A DNA stretch of 64,000 nt. It comes from Chitinophagaceae bacterium. GTDB lineage: Bacteria; Bacteroidota; Bacteroidia; Chitinophagales; Chitinophagaceae. Below are positions 18,166 to 30,200 of this stretch, piece by piece. The stretch spans positions 806,001 to 870,000 of the forward strand of contig JADJDJ010000002.1 of assembly GCA_016702745.1 (NCBI GenBank). The letters are read 5' to 3'. The position numbers and the translations under genes are program-made. The notes below the pieces were generated by a model that had not been told where the DNA came from, made no database searches, and saw nothing but the letters and a program-made list of their open reading frames with translations. Numbering within the stretch: position 1 is the stretch's first letter; every line of letters begins with the position of its first letter.

Positions 18166-18521
18166 CTTCTTATAGCACATAATGGACAGAATATCACTAA
18201 GTTAAAATGGGATCGTCTTTTAAACCCCAGACTTTAACCGCGAATTATTCATCGATAATAAATTCTTATAAATAAAGATTCGGGATTTAATAGTTTAAGA
18301 AGGACTCCAAAGTAAGAGTGCATGAAAGACGTTTGTATTACCACCAGTGTTTAATTGGTGAATTAGTGGCCAAAAAAATCCGCTGAAAAGGTTAAGATAT
18401 TTATTGCCACGAATGCACGAATAAGTTACGATTGAATTTTTCGTGTTTCATTCGCTGATTTGTCACCTGTGTTTTATAATTAGTCAACTTTTTTGCTCCT
18501 GAGAGGCAGCGATTAATTTTT
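18166..18521. repeat. Intergenic region with CACGAAT-type repeat
   Basis: No gene is seen. At 18406-18470 there is GCCACGAATGCACGAAT followed by an irregular inverse (TTCGTGTTTCATTCG, then TTTGTCACCTGTG), a degenerate member of the paired short-repeat class seen elsewhere in the window. The rest is AT-rich and unremarkable. Confidence 0.4.
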
Positions 18522-21500
18522 TTATTGTACCAACAATCGCTTTTTGTACTGCGTGCCACCTACAGTCATCCGGAAAGTATAGATACCGGCAGCCAGTTTT
18601 TCCCACTGGTAATTGATGCGGTTCAATCCGGGCTGGCCGGATCCGTCTTCCTGGTGTACCAATTGACCGATACTGTTGAATAACTCAACCCGGTATTGGG
18701 CAGCGCCTTCCGGAATATAGAAATCAAATGTTACCCTGCCGGTAGTAGGAACCGGATAGAGTTTATTGATGCCTTCAATAATCAAGGTAAATGGATCTGA
18801 GACCGGACTCAGGCAACCATTCTGTGTAACCTGTACCCGGTAGTCGCCATTGGAAACAGGGCGATAAACCTGATTGATTGCACCGGATACCGGATTGCTC
18901 AGATTGAACCATTGATTGCCGGAAGCGGAAGAAGAGATCAGGTTGCCAACCGACTGACTAATGGTAGGTTTGGCCGGTATAGGGTAAACATTGAGTGTAA
19001 TAAAATTGCTGGTTGCAGCCACCTGGTTCACACAACGGGCATTCGATTCTTCCCTGACATTAATGAGATCACCATTAACGGGATTAGGGATGGTAATACT
19101 GGTCAGTCCGCTGGTGCCTGCAATAGGAAATCCATTTCGGTACCAGGTTATCAGCGGAGCGGTACCTGGATTGGTATTGCTCAGGGTAAAGCTGACGGAT
19201 TCACCGGCACAGAGAGTTGTTTTGGAAGCCGTGATACTGACCGTATGTGTTACTATGGGTGATACGTTTACGGTAATACTGTTTGTTGTAATCACTGAAG
19301 GACTGGCACAGGATAAACTGCTTATTTCCTGAGCTGTGATCTGATCACCATTGGCAAGACCTGAAAGGACAATAGCTGTTAATCCATTGGTACCCGGAAT
19401 CAGTACACCATTCTTTCTCCATTCAATTTGCGGAGCAGTTCCCGGATTCTGATTACTGAGTGTAAAACTGGCCGTTTGCCCTTCACAGATATTGGCATTG
19501 GGTGAACTGATACTGGCCTGGTGACTGAGATTGGTATTAACTGTAATATAGTTACTGATTGTTTTGGTATCTGCTCCTCCGGGAGTGGTTACTGTTAGTG
19601 TAACCGCATAAGTTCCCGGTGTAAAATAAGTAACTGTGGGGGAGGTGGCGGTTGAAGTCGCAGGACTACCACCGGGGAAGGTCCAGGCATAAGTACTGGA
19701 ACAATTCGTACTGTTATTCGTAAAGTTGATACTTTGATTGGCACAAATGGTTACTGTACTGGCACTGAAATCTGCTACGGGGATCGTGCTGGCACAGCTG
19801 GAAGCCAGCGGACTTTCCCAAACTCCTCTTCCATAAGTAGCTACCCTGAGTTTGCCGGCTGCTTTTGAATCTCGAGTTCATTAATGGCAACCAGGGGCAG
19901 ATTGTCTGAATAATTACCCCATCCGGCATCCGGTTCCAGTTTGTGATATACACCAATATTCATTCCCACATAAATATTGCGGGGTACCTGGTCATCCACC
20001 GCTACGGATCTGGCAACAATGGCAGGAAGATTAGATGATATGTTGGTGAAAGTAGCCCCGGCATCGGTGGAAACAAATACCCGGTTGCTAGTGCTGTTGC
20101 AGGCGATCCAGATTTTATCCGGGTTTGTTGGATCAATCGCAATATCATTGATGGTAGCCGGTGCTGTTCTGGTTGCCCAGGTAGCTCCATCATTGGTGGT
20201 TACATACAATATGCTTCCATTGGATGCATAAATATAGTTGGGATTGGAAGGAGATACGGCCAGGTCTGCCAATGAAGTGCTGATGGTTCCTGCTGATATA
20301 TTCGTCCAGGTAGATCCGCTGTTGGTTGATTTGTAAACTCCCGTCCAGCCGCCATATAAAATGGTTTCATTAGTCGGATGGATCCATAGCGGGGTTACCC
20401 ATTGACCCGATGAGGGTTGACCCAATCCGTTGTAAGTATTTCCGCCATTGACAGAGCGATACAAGGCACCGTTCTGACTGGTGCCCCAGATTTTTAAAGG
20501 ATCGGTGGGACTCACCAGTCCTTCCATTCCATCAGCACCCAGCCAGTCGGCCCAGTTGCCCGATGCTTGTCTGGTTACAGAACCATTGTCCTGCGCACCA
20601 CCCGTGATAATATTTTGATTGAGCTGTGAATTGGCGATCCGGTAAAACTGGCGGATATTGAGACCGGGAGATAAATCGGTCCAGTTATCACCATTATCGG
20701 TGCTTTTATATATCCCACCGTCAGACAAAGAATACAAAGTACTGTTCACCCAGAACAAACCATGCACATCGGCATGATTATAACCCAGTGAATTGGGAAG
20801 AAACCATTCAGTCAATGCTGTGAAGCTGGTGCCACCATTGGTGGATCGCCAGCAGATGATACCGGCGATATACACATCATTGGCATTAACGGGTGATATA
20901 TCCATGGCCATATCATATCCTGCCTGTCCGCCAGTACCGGTTCCACTTGATTCATATCCGAAATAATTAGTACCACTGGCAGGATTGCCCACAACCGTTG
21001 TTGTAAAACTGTTACCGGCATCTGTTGATTTATATAATCTTCCAAAACTGCTTCCGCTTGCCTGTACAGCATACACTACATTGGCATTGGCAGGAGATAC
21101 GGCTACCAGTGTTCTGCCGGTATTGGTAATGCCTTGTGCGGCTCCCACTTGCGTCCATGATACCCCATTATTAGTTGAACGGTACACATCTCCGCCCGAA
21201 GCATACATGATGTTCAGGTCATCGGGTTTAAATTCGATATCTTCTTTACTTCCGGTATGTACCTGTGTCCAGCTGGTACCTGCGTTTATAGAACGCCAGA
21301 TCCCATTGGTGGCCGCAACAAAAACAATATTATTGGCGGAAGGGTGGATCAGAATTTTTCGAACATTACCAGAGGGACCGGCACCGGTGCTGGTCCAGTT
21401 GCTGCCTCCGTCTGTTGATTTAATCACGCCTGCATTATTGGCCATTCCGGCATATACAATATTGGTATTGACCGGATCAATGGTGATCGCATAGGCAGTC

Positions 21501-21997
21501 ATCCAGGATGCATTCTGATCAGTCAATGGGATCCAGTTGGTTCCTCCATTGATGGTTTTCCAGATACCACCTCCGGGTGAACAAACATAAATCACCTGTT
21601 CATTCGAGGGATGGATAGCGAGATAAGTGAGCCTTCCTGTTCCCGGGTTCCAACTGGTGGTGCGGTTCCATCCACTGGGTCCTAATGGGATCCAGTTGGC
21701 AGCGGTGGCGCTGTTACGCATTTGTTGATTGGATTGCTGGTATTGATTCCAGTCGCTGGCCGGTTGTATATAGTAGCCGTTTTCATCAGTATGAAATTTT
21801 CTTTCATATAACCAGCGTTGAAATTGTTTATACCCGCTGCCGCGACCCATCCCGACCTGCTGAAAATGCAGACCAGCGATTCGTTCAGCTTCTGTAATGC
21901 TGATATCAGTCCTTTCCATCAGCGCATAAATATCAGTTTGTGAAAAGGCATTGACGGTGCAGGTAAATGCCAGCAGGAACAGCAGGAATTTTTTCAT
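18522..21997 (-). CDS. T9SS-exported BNR-propeller protein with PKD and Ig-like domains (one apparent frameshift)
   Basis: About 1158 residues when reconstructed. A signal peptide (ending at F-S-Q, residue 20) is followed by a sortilin/BNR-type propeller to about residue 700, seen as many repeats of the type K-S-T-D-G-G-S-N-W and S-T-N-G-G-T-S. Next come a PKD-like domain (T-Y-A-W-T-F-P-G-G-S-P), two Ig-like domains and a T9SS type A sorting domain that begins L-Y-P-V-P-T-T-G and ends K-K-R-L-L-V-Q. The frame breaks once, at the T4 run 19863-19866; adding one base restores I-Q-K-A-A-G-K-L-R-V-A-T-Y-G-R-G-V-W-E. The protein is presumably secreted to the cell surface; an adhesion or glycan-related role is only inferred. 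Confidence 0.85.
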
Positions 21998-22158
21998 AAA
22001 GGGAATAGTGGTTGAGAAAATCAGGAGTCGTAAGGATAAAGGTAAAAAATTGATTGGGATGTAATAATTCCTGTGGAAGGAATATATGGCTGGAAAAAAC
22101 AGAGAGCAATTTGGCTTGTTGTAAATACGAGCAGCGGAATGGGAAAATACGAGGCTGA

Positions 22159-23134
22159 TTATTCATGTTCCCGACCCTTGATGGCTGCTTGTTTCCAGGC
22201 ATTGTTCAGCGATTCAAACTCAATCAGGTCTTCGGGGCTGAACTCCTTATTATTCATGAGGGCCAGGTTGGGCTGACCCGCATTCACCCAGGCCGTGTAC
22301 CAGCAGGAAGCAATGGCAAAAATGGATTGCCGCATTCTTCTTTCGATCATTCCTTTCAGCTTCTTATCATAGGCCATTGAAAAAGCGGCGGAATATTGCC
22401 GGATGATAACCCCGTTTCTTTCTTCAAAAGCATATTTCTGATCCGGAGGGAAAGAACGGCTGAGATCTTTCTCCATTTGCAAAACAGTATCAGCAGCAGC
22501 GGCGCTTTCCAGTATTCTTTTCCAGAAAAATCCGGCAGGTTTTTGATATAGCTGGCTTTTCCGATAAAAAGATCCCAATCTGTTTCAGCCATCAATTCAG
22601 GTATACGGCTTTCCCAGAATCCATGAATGCCTTTCTGGTTGCTGTATTGACCGTTGTGATTACTGCAGGCATGCAAAGGAACATGAGCATCGGCAATATA
22701 ATGACCCAGTTCAGCAGAATAGCGCAGAATCTTTACCTGATTTTTTTTCTTTGAAGGCGTTGGTCAACCGGTGCATCATGGTTTGCAGCCACCAGGGAAC
22801 AATACCATAAGTATTAAGGGTATCGGCAGAATACTTTTTTTACCGCATCCTCCCATTTACGGGGTAGGGAATCATAGGGGTATTGGCCATAATGGTCAAT
22901 ATCGATATAATGCCGGGGTGCTTCTTCCGGTATGGCGTATCTTCTTTTATCGGGATCAACGGCATGGTCGGTAATAAAAATGATATTGGGCTTATAGAGC
23001 TGCATCATTTCAGGTGGCAGGAGGAAGACGGCCTGTTGATTGATCTTGCGATGGGCATAGAAACCCCAGCAAAAACAGGGAATGGAAGCGCCTGTTAAAA
23101 ATGTAAGTAATATAATCCGTCGAAGGAAAGGCAT
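22159..23134 (-). CDS. Zinc-dependent phospholipase C / S1-P1 nuclease-like exported protein (three apparent frameshifts)
   Basis: About 324 residues when reconstructed. A signal peptide (F-L-T-G-A-S-I-P-C-F-C) leaves a mature start W-G-F-Y-A-H, the tryptophan-plus-histidine zinc ligands typical of this fold. Y-S-A-E-L-G-H-Y-I-A-D-A-H-V-P-L-H-A gives further ligands. The frame breaks at T7 22835-22841 (one base too many), T8 22741-22748 (one too many) and A5 22526-22530 (one too few). Correcting all three yields a single continuous protein, so errors are the likely cause. The enzyme would hydrolyse phosphodiesters in the periplasm or outside; lipid versus nucleic-acid substrate cannot be told. 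It lies six bases downstream of the DUF502 gene. Confidence 0.75.
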
Positions 23135-23140
23135 GACCGT

Positions 23141-23800
23141 TTATTTCTTCTCTTCTTCTTCTGTATCCACTACACCACCGGTAACGGCATACTTCATACT
23201 ATCGCCCGGACTGATTCTTTCAATTCTTCTGACCTTATGACGTGGCAGCACATAGAGTTGCCCGGCCCAGTTATAGGCCTGGGGTACATAGATGGCCACC
23301 ATTTCGGCACCCATATCAAATTTTTGCATTTCTTCATCGGTTATAAAACCAATGATCCATACATCTTCTGAAAACACGTTGGCGAGTACCGACTGATTGA
23401 ATTTCTTTTTTTCACCGGCCACGGCTCCAAAAAAATCACGAACGGAGGAATAGATATATTTCACACCCGGTGTTTTTTCCAGCCAGGAATCAAAGAGATT
23501 AAATAAGCGGGAGCGAATAAAGACAGAACTCAGGTAACCGATCAGGATAATTGAGACGAGTATGATCCCAAATCCGGCGCCATAGTTTTTCACCCGGTAA
23601 CGGATGATGGTACCAGTAGCATCTCTGACCGGTTCTCTGAAAATCGGCAGCCAGTTGTCTACCGTAGATACAATCCAGTAAATAGAATAAATGGTCACTG
23701 CCACCGGGGCAATGATCAGTAAACCCTGCAGCAGATAATTGAATATCTTCTTGAACCTGAAGGGTTCATCCGGCAAATAACGAAAAAATCCTTTCCTCAT
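23141..23800 (-). CDS. DUF502 family membrane protein
   Basis: The 219-residue protein has two transmembrane helices (L-L-Q-G-L-L-I-I-A-P-V-A-V-T and F-G-I-I-L-V-S-I-I-L-I-G-Y-L-S) and the DUF502 body. Family marks are T-P-G-V-K-Y-I-Y-S-S-V-R-D-F-F near residue 110 and V-Y-V-P-Q-A-Y-N-W-A-G near 165. The function of DUF502 is unknown. The C-terminus is acidic and lysine-rich (D-T-E-E-E-E-K-K). It is divergent from the tetR-efflux operon and shares the 137-base control region with it. Confidence 0.85.
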   Translation of the reverse strand: MRKGFFRYLPDEPFRFKKIFNYLLQGLLIIAPVAVTIYSIYWIVSTVDNWLPIFREPVRDATGTIIRYRVKNYGAGFGIILVSIILIGYLSSVFIRSRLFNLFDSWLEKTPGVKYIYSSVRDFFGAVAGEKKKFNQSVLANVFSEDVWIIGFITDEEMQKFDMGAEMVAIYVPQAYNWAGQLYVLPRHKVRRIERISPGDSMKYAVTGGVVDTEEEEKK

Positions 23801-23883
23801 AAACAGCCAGTTAAGACATAAAGGTAGGGGCTATTTTTCGGCGAACAGGGGGAAAAAACCGGTATAAACGGGGATTTTTCGGG

Positions 23884-23922
23884 ATGGAAACTTTGGTAAC
23901 GAAAAAAGTTTCCATAGTTTTG
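23884..23922 (+). promoter_or_regulatory. tetR promoter overlapped by an 11-bp-arm palindromic operator
   Basis: Perfect arms ATGGAAACTTT (23884-23894) and AAAGTTTCCAT (23905-23915) are separated by ten bases. They overlap a consensus Bacteroidota promoter: TTTG at 23892-23895, a 19-base spacer, then TAGTTTTG at 23915-23922. The ATG of the TetR gene follows 15 bases after the box. This is the expected layout of an autorepressed TetR operon. Confidence 0.75.
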
Positions 23923-23937
23923 CGCCTCTAATCAATT

Positions 23938-24576
23938 ATGGAAATCAGGGACAGAATAATAGAAAAGGCGAATGAACTCTTTATGCAGTTCGGGATCCGC
24001 TCCGTGTCGATGGATGATATTGCCAACGGACTGGGGATGAGCAAAAAGACTTTATACCAGCATTTTGCAGACAAAGACGAACTGGTAATGGCCGTGGTGG
24101 ATATCCATATCCTTCAGATGCAGGGTGATTGCAGTTCCTGCCGTACCGAAGCCAAAGACGCCATCCATGAAATATTCAATACCATGGATATCCTGCTACA
24201 GGAGTTCAGTAACATGAACCCCATGGTGTTGTATGATCTCGAAAAATTTCATTTCAAGGCTTATCAGAAATTCAGGCAGCATAAAGACAGCTATCTCTTA
24301 AAAGTAATCCGGGATAATATTGAATGGGGGATCCGTGATGAATTGTACAGGCCGGAGATCAATATTGAGATCATGTCGAAGTTCAGACTCGAATCCATGA
24401 TGCTTGCTTTTGATATCAATCTCTTTCCACCCGGAAAATTTAACCTGGCCGCTACTTCCAATATGATTCTTGAACATTTTATTTATGGAGTGGCCAGCAT
24501 CAAAGGACATAAACTTATACAGAAATACAATGACCAACGTAAAAAACAAGTGGTATATGAAGAGCACAAAAAATAG
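23938..24576 (+). CDS. TetR/AcrR-family transcriptional regulator
   Basis: A 212-residue repressor. The N-terminal helix-turn-helix is clear (R-D-R-I-I-E-K-A-N-E-L-F, then S-V-S-M-D-D-I-A-N-G-L-G-M-S-K-K-T-L-Y-Q and H-F-A-D-K, residues 3-52). The C-terminal ligand domain is of unknown specificity. It overlaps the downstream TolC-like gene by 20 bases, so it is the first gene of the efflux operon and very probably controls it, including through the palindrome over its own promoter. Confidence 0.92.
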   Translation: MEIRDRIIEKANELFMQFGIRSVSMDDIANGLGMSKKTLYQHFADKDELVMAVVDIHILQMQGDCSSCRTEAKDAIHEIFNTMDILLQEFSNMNPMVLYDLEKFHFKAYQKFRQHKDSYLLKVIRDNIEWGIRDELYRPEINIEIMSKFRLESMMLAFDINLFPPGKFNLAATSNMILEHFIYGVASIKGHKLIQKYNDQRKKQVVYEEHKK

Positions 24577-25975
24577 AAACTGGCTGGCCGTTCTGCTATT
24601 GTTGCCGGGACTGGCGATGGCACAGTCCGATTCGGCAAAAAAAATCACCCGTTATGAATTCACGGTGCAGCAGGTGGTAGACTATGCCATGAAAAACAAT
24701 GTAAACGTAAAGAATGCATTATTGCAGGTGAAAATCCAGGAACAACAGAACAGGGCCTTTACCTCGGCAGCTTATCCGCATGTAAATGCAAGTCTGGGTA
24801 CCACTTATAACCCGGCTGTTGCCACCCAGGTAATCCCCAACTTTATTTCACCCGCCACTTACCAGGTGCTGATTGATCAGGGCGTAAAGGATGGAAGCGG
24901 TAACCCGATTCAGATGCCGAATGATTTTGGCAATATCGCCGCACAGTTTGGTACCAAGTTCAGTGCCTCTGCCGGCATCAGTCTGAGCCAGATCCTGTTC
25001 GACGGACAGGTTTTGTAGGACTGATGGCGCGTGATGCTGCGGTGAAATTGTTCCAGAAAACAGCGGATGTAACGGGTGAGCAAATCAAGGCCAATATCTA
25101 TAAAGTATATTATCAGTTATCAGTGAGCAAGACCCAGGTTGAAATGCTGGATGCGATCATTGCACTCACCGAGAAAAAACCTGCGTGATACCCGGATCAT
25201 TTATGAGAACGGGTTCAGGGAAAAACTGGATGTAGATAAAGAAACTGTTCGTCTGGCCAACCTGCAAACAGAAAAGCAAAAACTGCTGAATCAGATTTCC
25301 AACGGTTACTATGCTTTGAAACTGCTGATCGGAATGCCCATCAGCGATGAACTGGTATTAACGGATAAGGTGACGGAAAATGAAGTAAAGGATGGTGTTT
25401 TGGAAGCCACCAATTATAAATATGAGGACCGGAAAGAATACCAGCAGGCACAAATCTCCAAACAGTTACTGGAATACAATGTAAGGCGGTATAAACTTTC
25501 GCAGATTCCTACCTTGTCTCTTAGTGCATTGTATGCAAAAAATGCGCAGCGGGATAAATGGAATTTCTTTGGCCGGGGCGATTGGTTCAGTGTATCCAAT
25601 ATCAACCTGAATGTATCGATCCCGATTTTCAACGGATTCTTTACCAAGTCAAAAATCCAGGAAGCCCGGATTGAAGTGGATAAAGTGAACAACCAGATTG
25701 AAAGCATGAAACTCTGGATTGACAATGATGTGGAAGCGGCCCGGAATAATTACCGCAATGCCATTGCCACCATGGATTACCAGAAGAAAAACATGGAGTT
25801 GGCGGAAAAAATTTACCAGCAAACAAAGAAAAAATATGAAGTAGGTACCGGTTCCCAGATTGAAATCGTGGCCGCGCAAACGGAAATGAAATCAGCCCAG
25901 ACCAATTATGTGTCGGCACTCTACGATGCGATCATTGCCAAAGTGGATTACCTGAAAGCAACCGGAAAATTATAA
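24557..25975 (+). CDS. TolC-family outer-membrane efflux channel (two apparent frameshifts)
   Basis: About 472 residues when reconstructed. The start at 24557 (M-K-S-T-K-N-R-N) gives a signal peptide ending A-M-A-Q. The duplicated OEP helical pattern is present (V-D-Y-A-M-K-N-N-V-N-V-K-N-A-L-L-Q-V near residue 40; K-K-Y-E-V-G-T-G-S-Q-I-E-I-V-A-A-Q near 425). The frame breaks at T4 25011-25014 (one base missing) and A6 25174-25179 (one extra); correction yields D-G-Q-V-F-V-G-L-M-A-R-D and T-E-K-N-L-R-D-T-R. It forms the outer-membrane duct of the tripartite pump with the next two genes. Confidence 0.88.
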
Positions 25976-25987
25976 TCATCTAAACGT

Positions 25988-27232
25988 ATGGATATGCAAA
26001 CCCAGAATAAAACCAACATGATGTATAACGCATTCAAATCAATGACAGCTGCTGCTGCAATCGCATTGCTGCTGGCTTCCTGCGGCGGTAGCGCCAAGGA
26101 AAAGAAGGGCGATATCAATGACCTGAAAGCCAAAATTGAGAAGCTGAAGAAAGAGAAGAAAAAACTGGATACTGATATCAAAAAACTGGAAGATGATCTG
26201 GCCAAGGCCGATCCGAAATCTGCCCAGGTAATGAAACTGGTATCTGTTGATACCATCCGGATTCAGGATTTCAGTCATTATATTGAACTGCAGGGCAAGA
26301 TTGATGCAGAAGGAATGGCCTATGTGGCACCGAAGGGGCAGGGTGGGCTGGTGAAAGCGATTTATGTAAAATCAGGTCAGAAAGTTGGCAGGGGTCAGCT
26401 GATTTTGAAACTGGATGATGCCATGGCCCGACAGGGTGTGGTAGCGGCCCAGCAGCAAACCGGTCAGTTGAAAGCCAGGCTGGCACAGGCCCAAACTGTT
26501 TTGGAGCGTTATGAAAATCTCTGGAAACAAAATATCGGTGCTGAAATACAGGTGATCAATGCAAGGGCTGATGTGGAAGCACTGGCTGCCCAGTTAAGAG
26601 CGGCCCAGGCCCAGGTGGCCATGGCCCAGGAGCAGGCCAATATGAGTAATGTATATGCAGAGATCAGCGGAGTAGTGGATGAGATCAATGTAAAAGTAGG
26701 TGAGTTCTTTTCTCCTCAGTCTGCCGCTAACCCCAATATGGGAATCCGCATTGTAAACAACAGTAACCTGAAGATCGTGACCAATGTTCCCGAGAATTAT
26801 ATTTCAAGAGTGAAAAAAGGAGATAAGGTGGAAGTGCTTGTACCCGAGTCCAATGGTATTTTCCCTTCTATCATCAATGTAGTAGGTGTATCCATTGATC
26901 CGGTTACACGTTCATTCACCGCAGAAGCCAAACTGCCTTCCAATCCTTTGCTGAAACCTAATCAAACAGCAACGATGAAAATCCTGGACTACGAAGCAAA
27001 AGCGGCTGTAACGGTACCGGTGAATGTGGTACAGAGTGATGAAAAAGGCAAGTATGTATATGTGATGGAAAAGAGCGGAGATAAAATGGTGGCCCGTAAA
27101 AAAACCGTGATCGTAGGGGAAGCCTATAAAGCTGTGATTGAAGTGAAGAGCGGATTAAGTGGCGGTGATGTGATTATCACTGAAGGCTATCAGACTGTGT
27201 ACGATGGCCAGGGAATTACCACCGGTAAATAA
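25988..27232 (+). CDS. RND efflux periplasmic adaptor (MFP/HlyD family) lipoprotein
   Basis: The 414-residue adaptor links the inner-membrane RND pump to the TolC channel. A lipobox L-L-A-S-C (Cys32) anchors it in the membrane; ATG at 25988 or at 26018 may be the start. A short coiled coil (I-N-D-L-K-A-K-I-E-K-L-K-K-E-K-K, about 42-75) is unusual in lying before the barrel-sandwich domain (G-L-V-K-A-I-Y-V-K-S-G-Q-K-V, about 115). The hairpin follows (L-K-A-R-L-A-Q-A-Q-T), then beta-barrel and membrane-proximal domains. The gene is intact and lies 12 bases after the TolC gene. Confidence 0.9.
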   Translation: MDMQTQNKTNMMYNAFKSMTAAAAIALLLASCGGSAKEKKGDINDLKAKIEKLKKEKKKLDTDIKKLEDDLAKADPKSAQVMKLVSVDTIRIQDFSHYIELQGKIDAEGMAYVAPKGQGGLVKAIYVKSGQKVGRGQLILKLDDAMARQGVVAAQQQTGQLKARLAQAQTVLERYENLWKQNIGAEIQVINARADVEALAAQLRAAQAQVAMAQEQANMSNVYAEISGVVDEINVKVGEFFSPQSAANPNMGIRIVNNSNLKIVTNVPENYISRVKKGDKVEVLVPESNGIFPSIINVVGVSIDPVTRSFTAEAKLPSNPLLKPNQTATMKILDYEAKAAVTVPVNVVQSDEKGKYVYVMEKSGDKMVARKKTVIVGEAYKAVIEVKSGLSGGDVIITEGYQTVYDGQGITTGK

Positions 27233-27272
27233 GTGCAACCAACAATGACCTGTTGACTAAAATATTTATAAG

Positions 27273-30200
27273 ATGAACATCTTAGAAGGCGTTTCAAAAA
27301 AATTCAAAGAGTTTAAACCAACCAGCTGGGCCATCGATAACCGGACGGCGATTTATATCATCGCTATCCTGATTTCGGTGTATGGACTGATGAAGTTCAA
27401 CTCCATGCCCAAGGAACAGTTTCCCGATATTGTGGTGCCCACTATTTCAGTGACCACGGTATATGTAGGGAACTCTCCCAAGGATATCGAAAACCTGGTT
27501 ACCCGTCCCATTGAAAAACAGCTCAAGGGAATCAGCGGTGCCAAAGTGAATAAAATTCAAAGTACTTCCCAGGCCGATTACAGTCTGATCGTGGTGGAAT
27601 TTGATACGGATGTAAAAACGGATCTGGCCAAGCAGAAAGTAAAAGATGCAATTGACCGGGCCCGGGCCGATCTGCCTACCGACCTGACCAAGGAACCTGA
27701 TGTGCAGGAATTCGCTTTTAGTGAAATGCCCATCATGTTTGTTAATGTGAGTGGTGATTATGAAGGCATCAAACTGAAAGAGTATGCGGATAAAATGCAG
27801 GATAAGTTTGAAGCACTGGGGGAAGTAACCCGTGCGGAGATCGTGGGGGCACCGGAAAGAGAGATCCAGGTGAATGTGGATCCATATAAAATGACAGCAG
27901 CCCGTGTGAGTTTTATGGATGTTGAAAATGCTATCTCCCGCGAAAATAATGATATCACCGGTGGTTTGATTGAAGTGGGGAACATGAAGCGGACGGTGAT
28001 GATCAAGGGGCAGTTTCACAGTGTGGAGGATATGAAGAATATCGTGGTGCGCAGCAGCGCCCAGGGTGCTTCTGTTTACCTCAGGGATATTGCCGAATTA
28101 AAAGATACCATTAAGGAAAAAGACAGCTATGCCCGTCTGGATGGCAAGAATGTAGTTACCCTCAATATTGTAAAAAGAGCCGGTGAGAACCTGATCAATT
28201 GTGCGGATAAAGTAAAAGCGGCGGTGGCAGAAATGCAGAAAGCCGAAGAATTGCCCAAGGATTTAAGGGTGGAGTTTACCGGAGATACCAGTAAACAAAC
28301 CAAGACTTCTTTTAATGAACTCATCAACACCATTATCATTGGTTTTATCCTGGTATTGCTGATCCTGATGTTCTTCATGGGCGTTACCAATGCCTTCTTT
28401 GTGGCATTGAGTGTACCACTGAGTGTGTTTGTGGCCTTTTTGTTTTTGCCGCTGGCGGATAGTATCATCGGTACAACTGTTACCCTGAACTTTATTGTGC
28501 TCTTTGCCCTGCTATTCGGATTGGGGATTATTGTGGATGATGCCATTGTGGTGATCGAGAACACGCACCGTATTTTCAGTAATGGCAAAGTGCCGATTGT
28601 GCGCAGTGCTAAGGAAGCTGCCGGGGAAGTCTTTATTCCGGTATTGGCCGGTACAGCCACAACTTTGGCTGCCTTCTTTCCCTTGCTCTTCTGGAAAGGA
28701 TTGATCGGTAAGTTCATGATCTACCTGCCCACTATTCTGATACTTACCCTGGCTGCTTCGCTGATTGTTGCCTTTATATTCAATCCGGTCTTTGCCGTGA
28801 ATTTCATGAAACCGGAAGGAAAGGAATATGAGAAGCCGAAGAAAGCGGTGTTCAGGAGCAAATGGTTTATCACATTTATTATTGCGGGGGTTTTATTACA
28901 CCTGCCCGGTATGCATGGGGTGGCTAATTTTTCATTGCTGATGGCGGTGCTGATGGTCTTCAATGCATATGTTTTGAATGATGTGATCCATCGGTTTCAG
29001 AATAAGGCCCTGCCTAAGCTGATGTCGAGGTATGAAAAACTATTGCGCTGGATCCTGGTAGGCAAGCGACCGATATGGGCTTTTGTTTCGCTCTTTGGAA
29101 TATTTCTGATCTCACTGGGTATGCTGATGGTGAGGGGAAATAAATCCACTTTCTTCCCCAGTGGGGATCCCAATTTTGTTTACGTATATCTCAAACTACC
29201 GGTAGGTACGGATGTGAAATACACAGACAGTATTACCCGCGTGCTGGAGAAAAGAGTAGAGAAAGTGCTGGAGAAAGAATTGCCACGCAATAACCCGAAA
29301 GGAATTGTGGAGAGTGTGATTACCAATGTAGCGGTGAGTGCCAATAACCCGCGGGATAATAACCGCTCGGTACAGCCCCACCTCGGAAGGATCCAGGTTT
29401 CCTTTGTGGAATTTGAGAGAAGACATGGCAAGAGCACGATGCCGTTCAAAGAAGCCATCCGTGAAACCGTACAGGGAATTCCCGGTGCCAATGTGGAAGT
29501 GGCGCAGGAAGATGGTGGCCCTCCAACGGATCCTCCGGTAAATATTGAAGTGCAGGGAGATAATTTTGAAAGCATTGCTGCCATTGCTTCACAGTTGTTC
29601 AATTTTCTGGATACGAATAAAGTGGATGGTATTGAAAATCTGCAACCAGATGTGGACCTGAATAATCCGGAGATCACTATCAATGTAGATCGGGAAAAAG
29701 CAATGTTTGAAGGATTGAGTACCGGACAGGTAGGTATGGAAATCCGTACGGCAGTATTCGGGAAAGAAGTGAGCAAGATCAAAGACGGGGAGGATGAATT
29801 TAAAATTCAGTTGCGTTATACCGATCTGATGCGGAATAATATCACTGATTTGCTGAATATGCGGATTACGTTCATGGATATGAATACCATGCAGGTCAAA
29901 TCCATTCCGCTCAGTTCCGTGGCTTCTGTAGATTATACCAATACTACCGGCGGGGTAAAGCGTAAAAATGTGAAGCGGACTATTCAATTACAAAGTAATG
30001 TATTGGATCCAACCCTGGTAGGACCGATCAACAAAGCCCTGCAGATCAAGATTGATGAATTCAAAAGCATCGTCAAGATTCCGGCGGATGTAACCATCCG
30101 GTTGAGTGGACAGAGTGAGCAGGAAAAAGAAACACAATCCTTCCTTGGTACCGCTTTTATGAGTGCGGTGGGATTGATCTTTTTAATCCTGGTATTGCAG

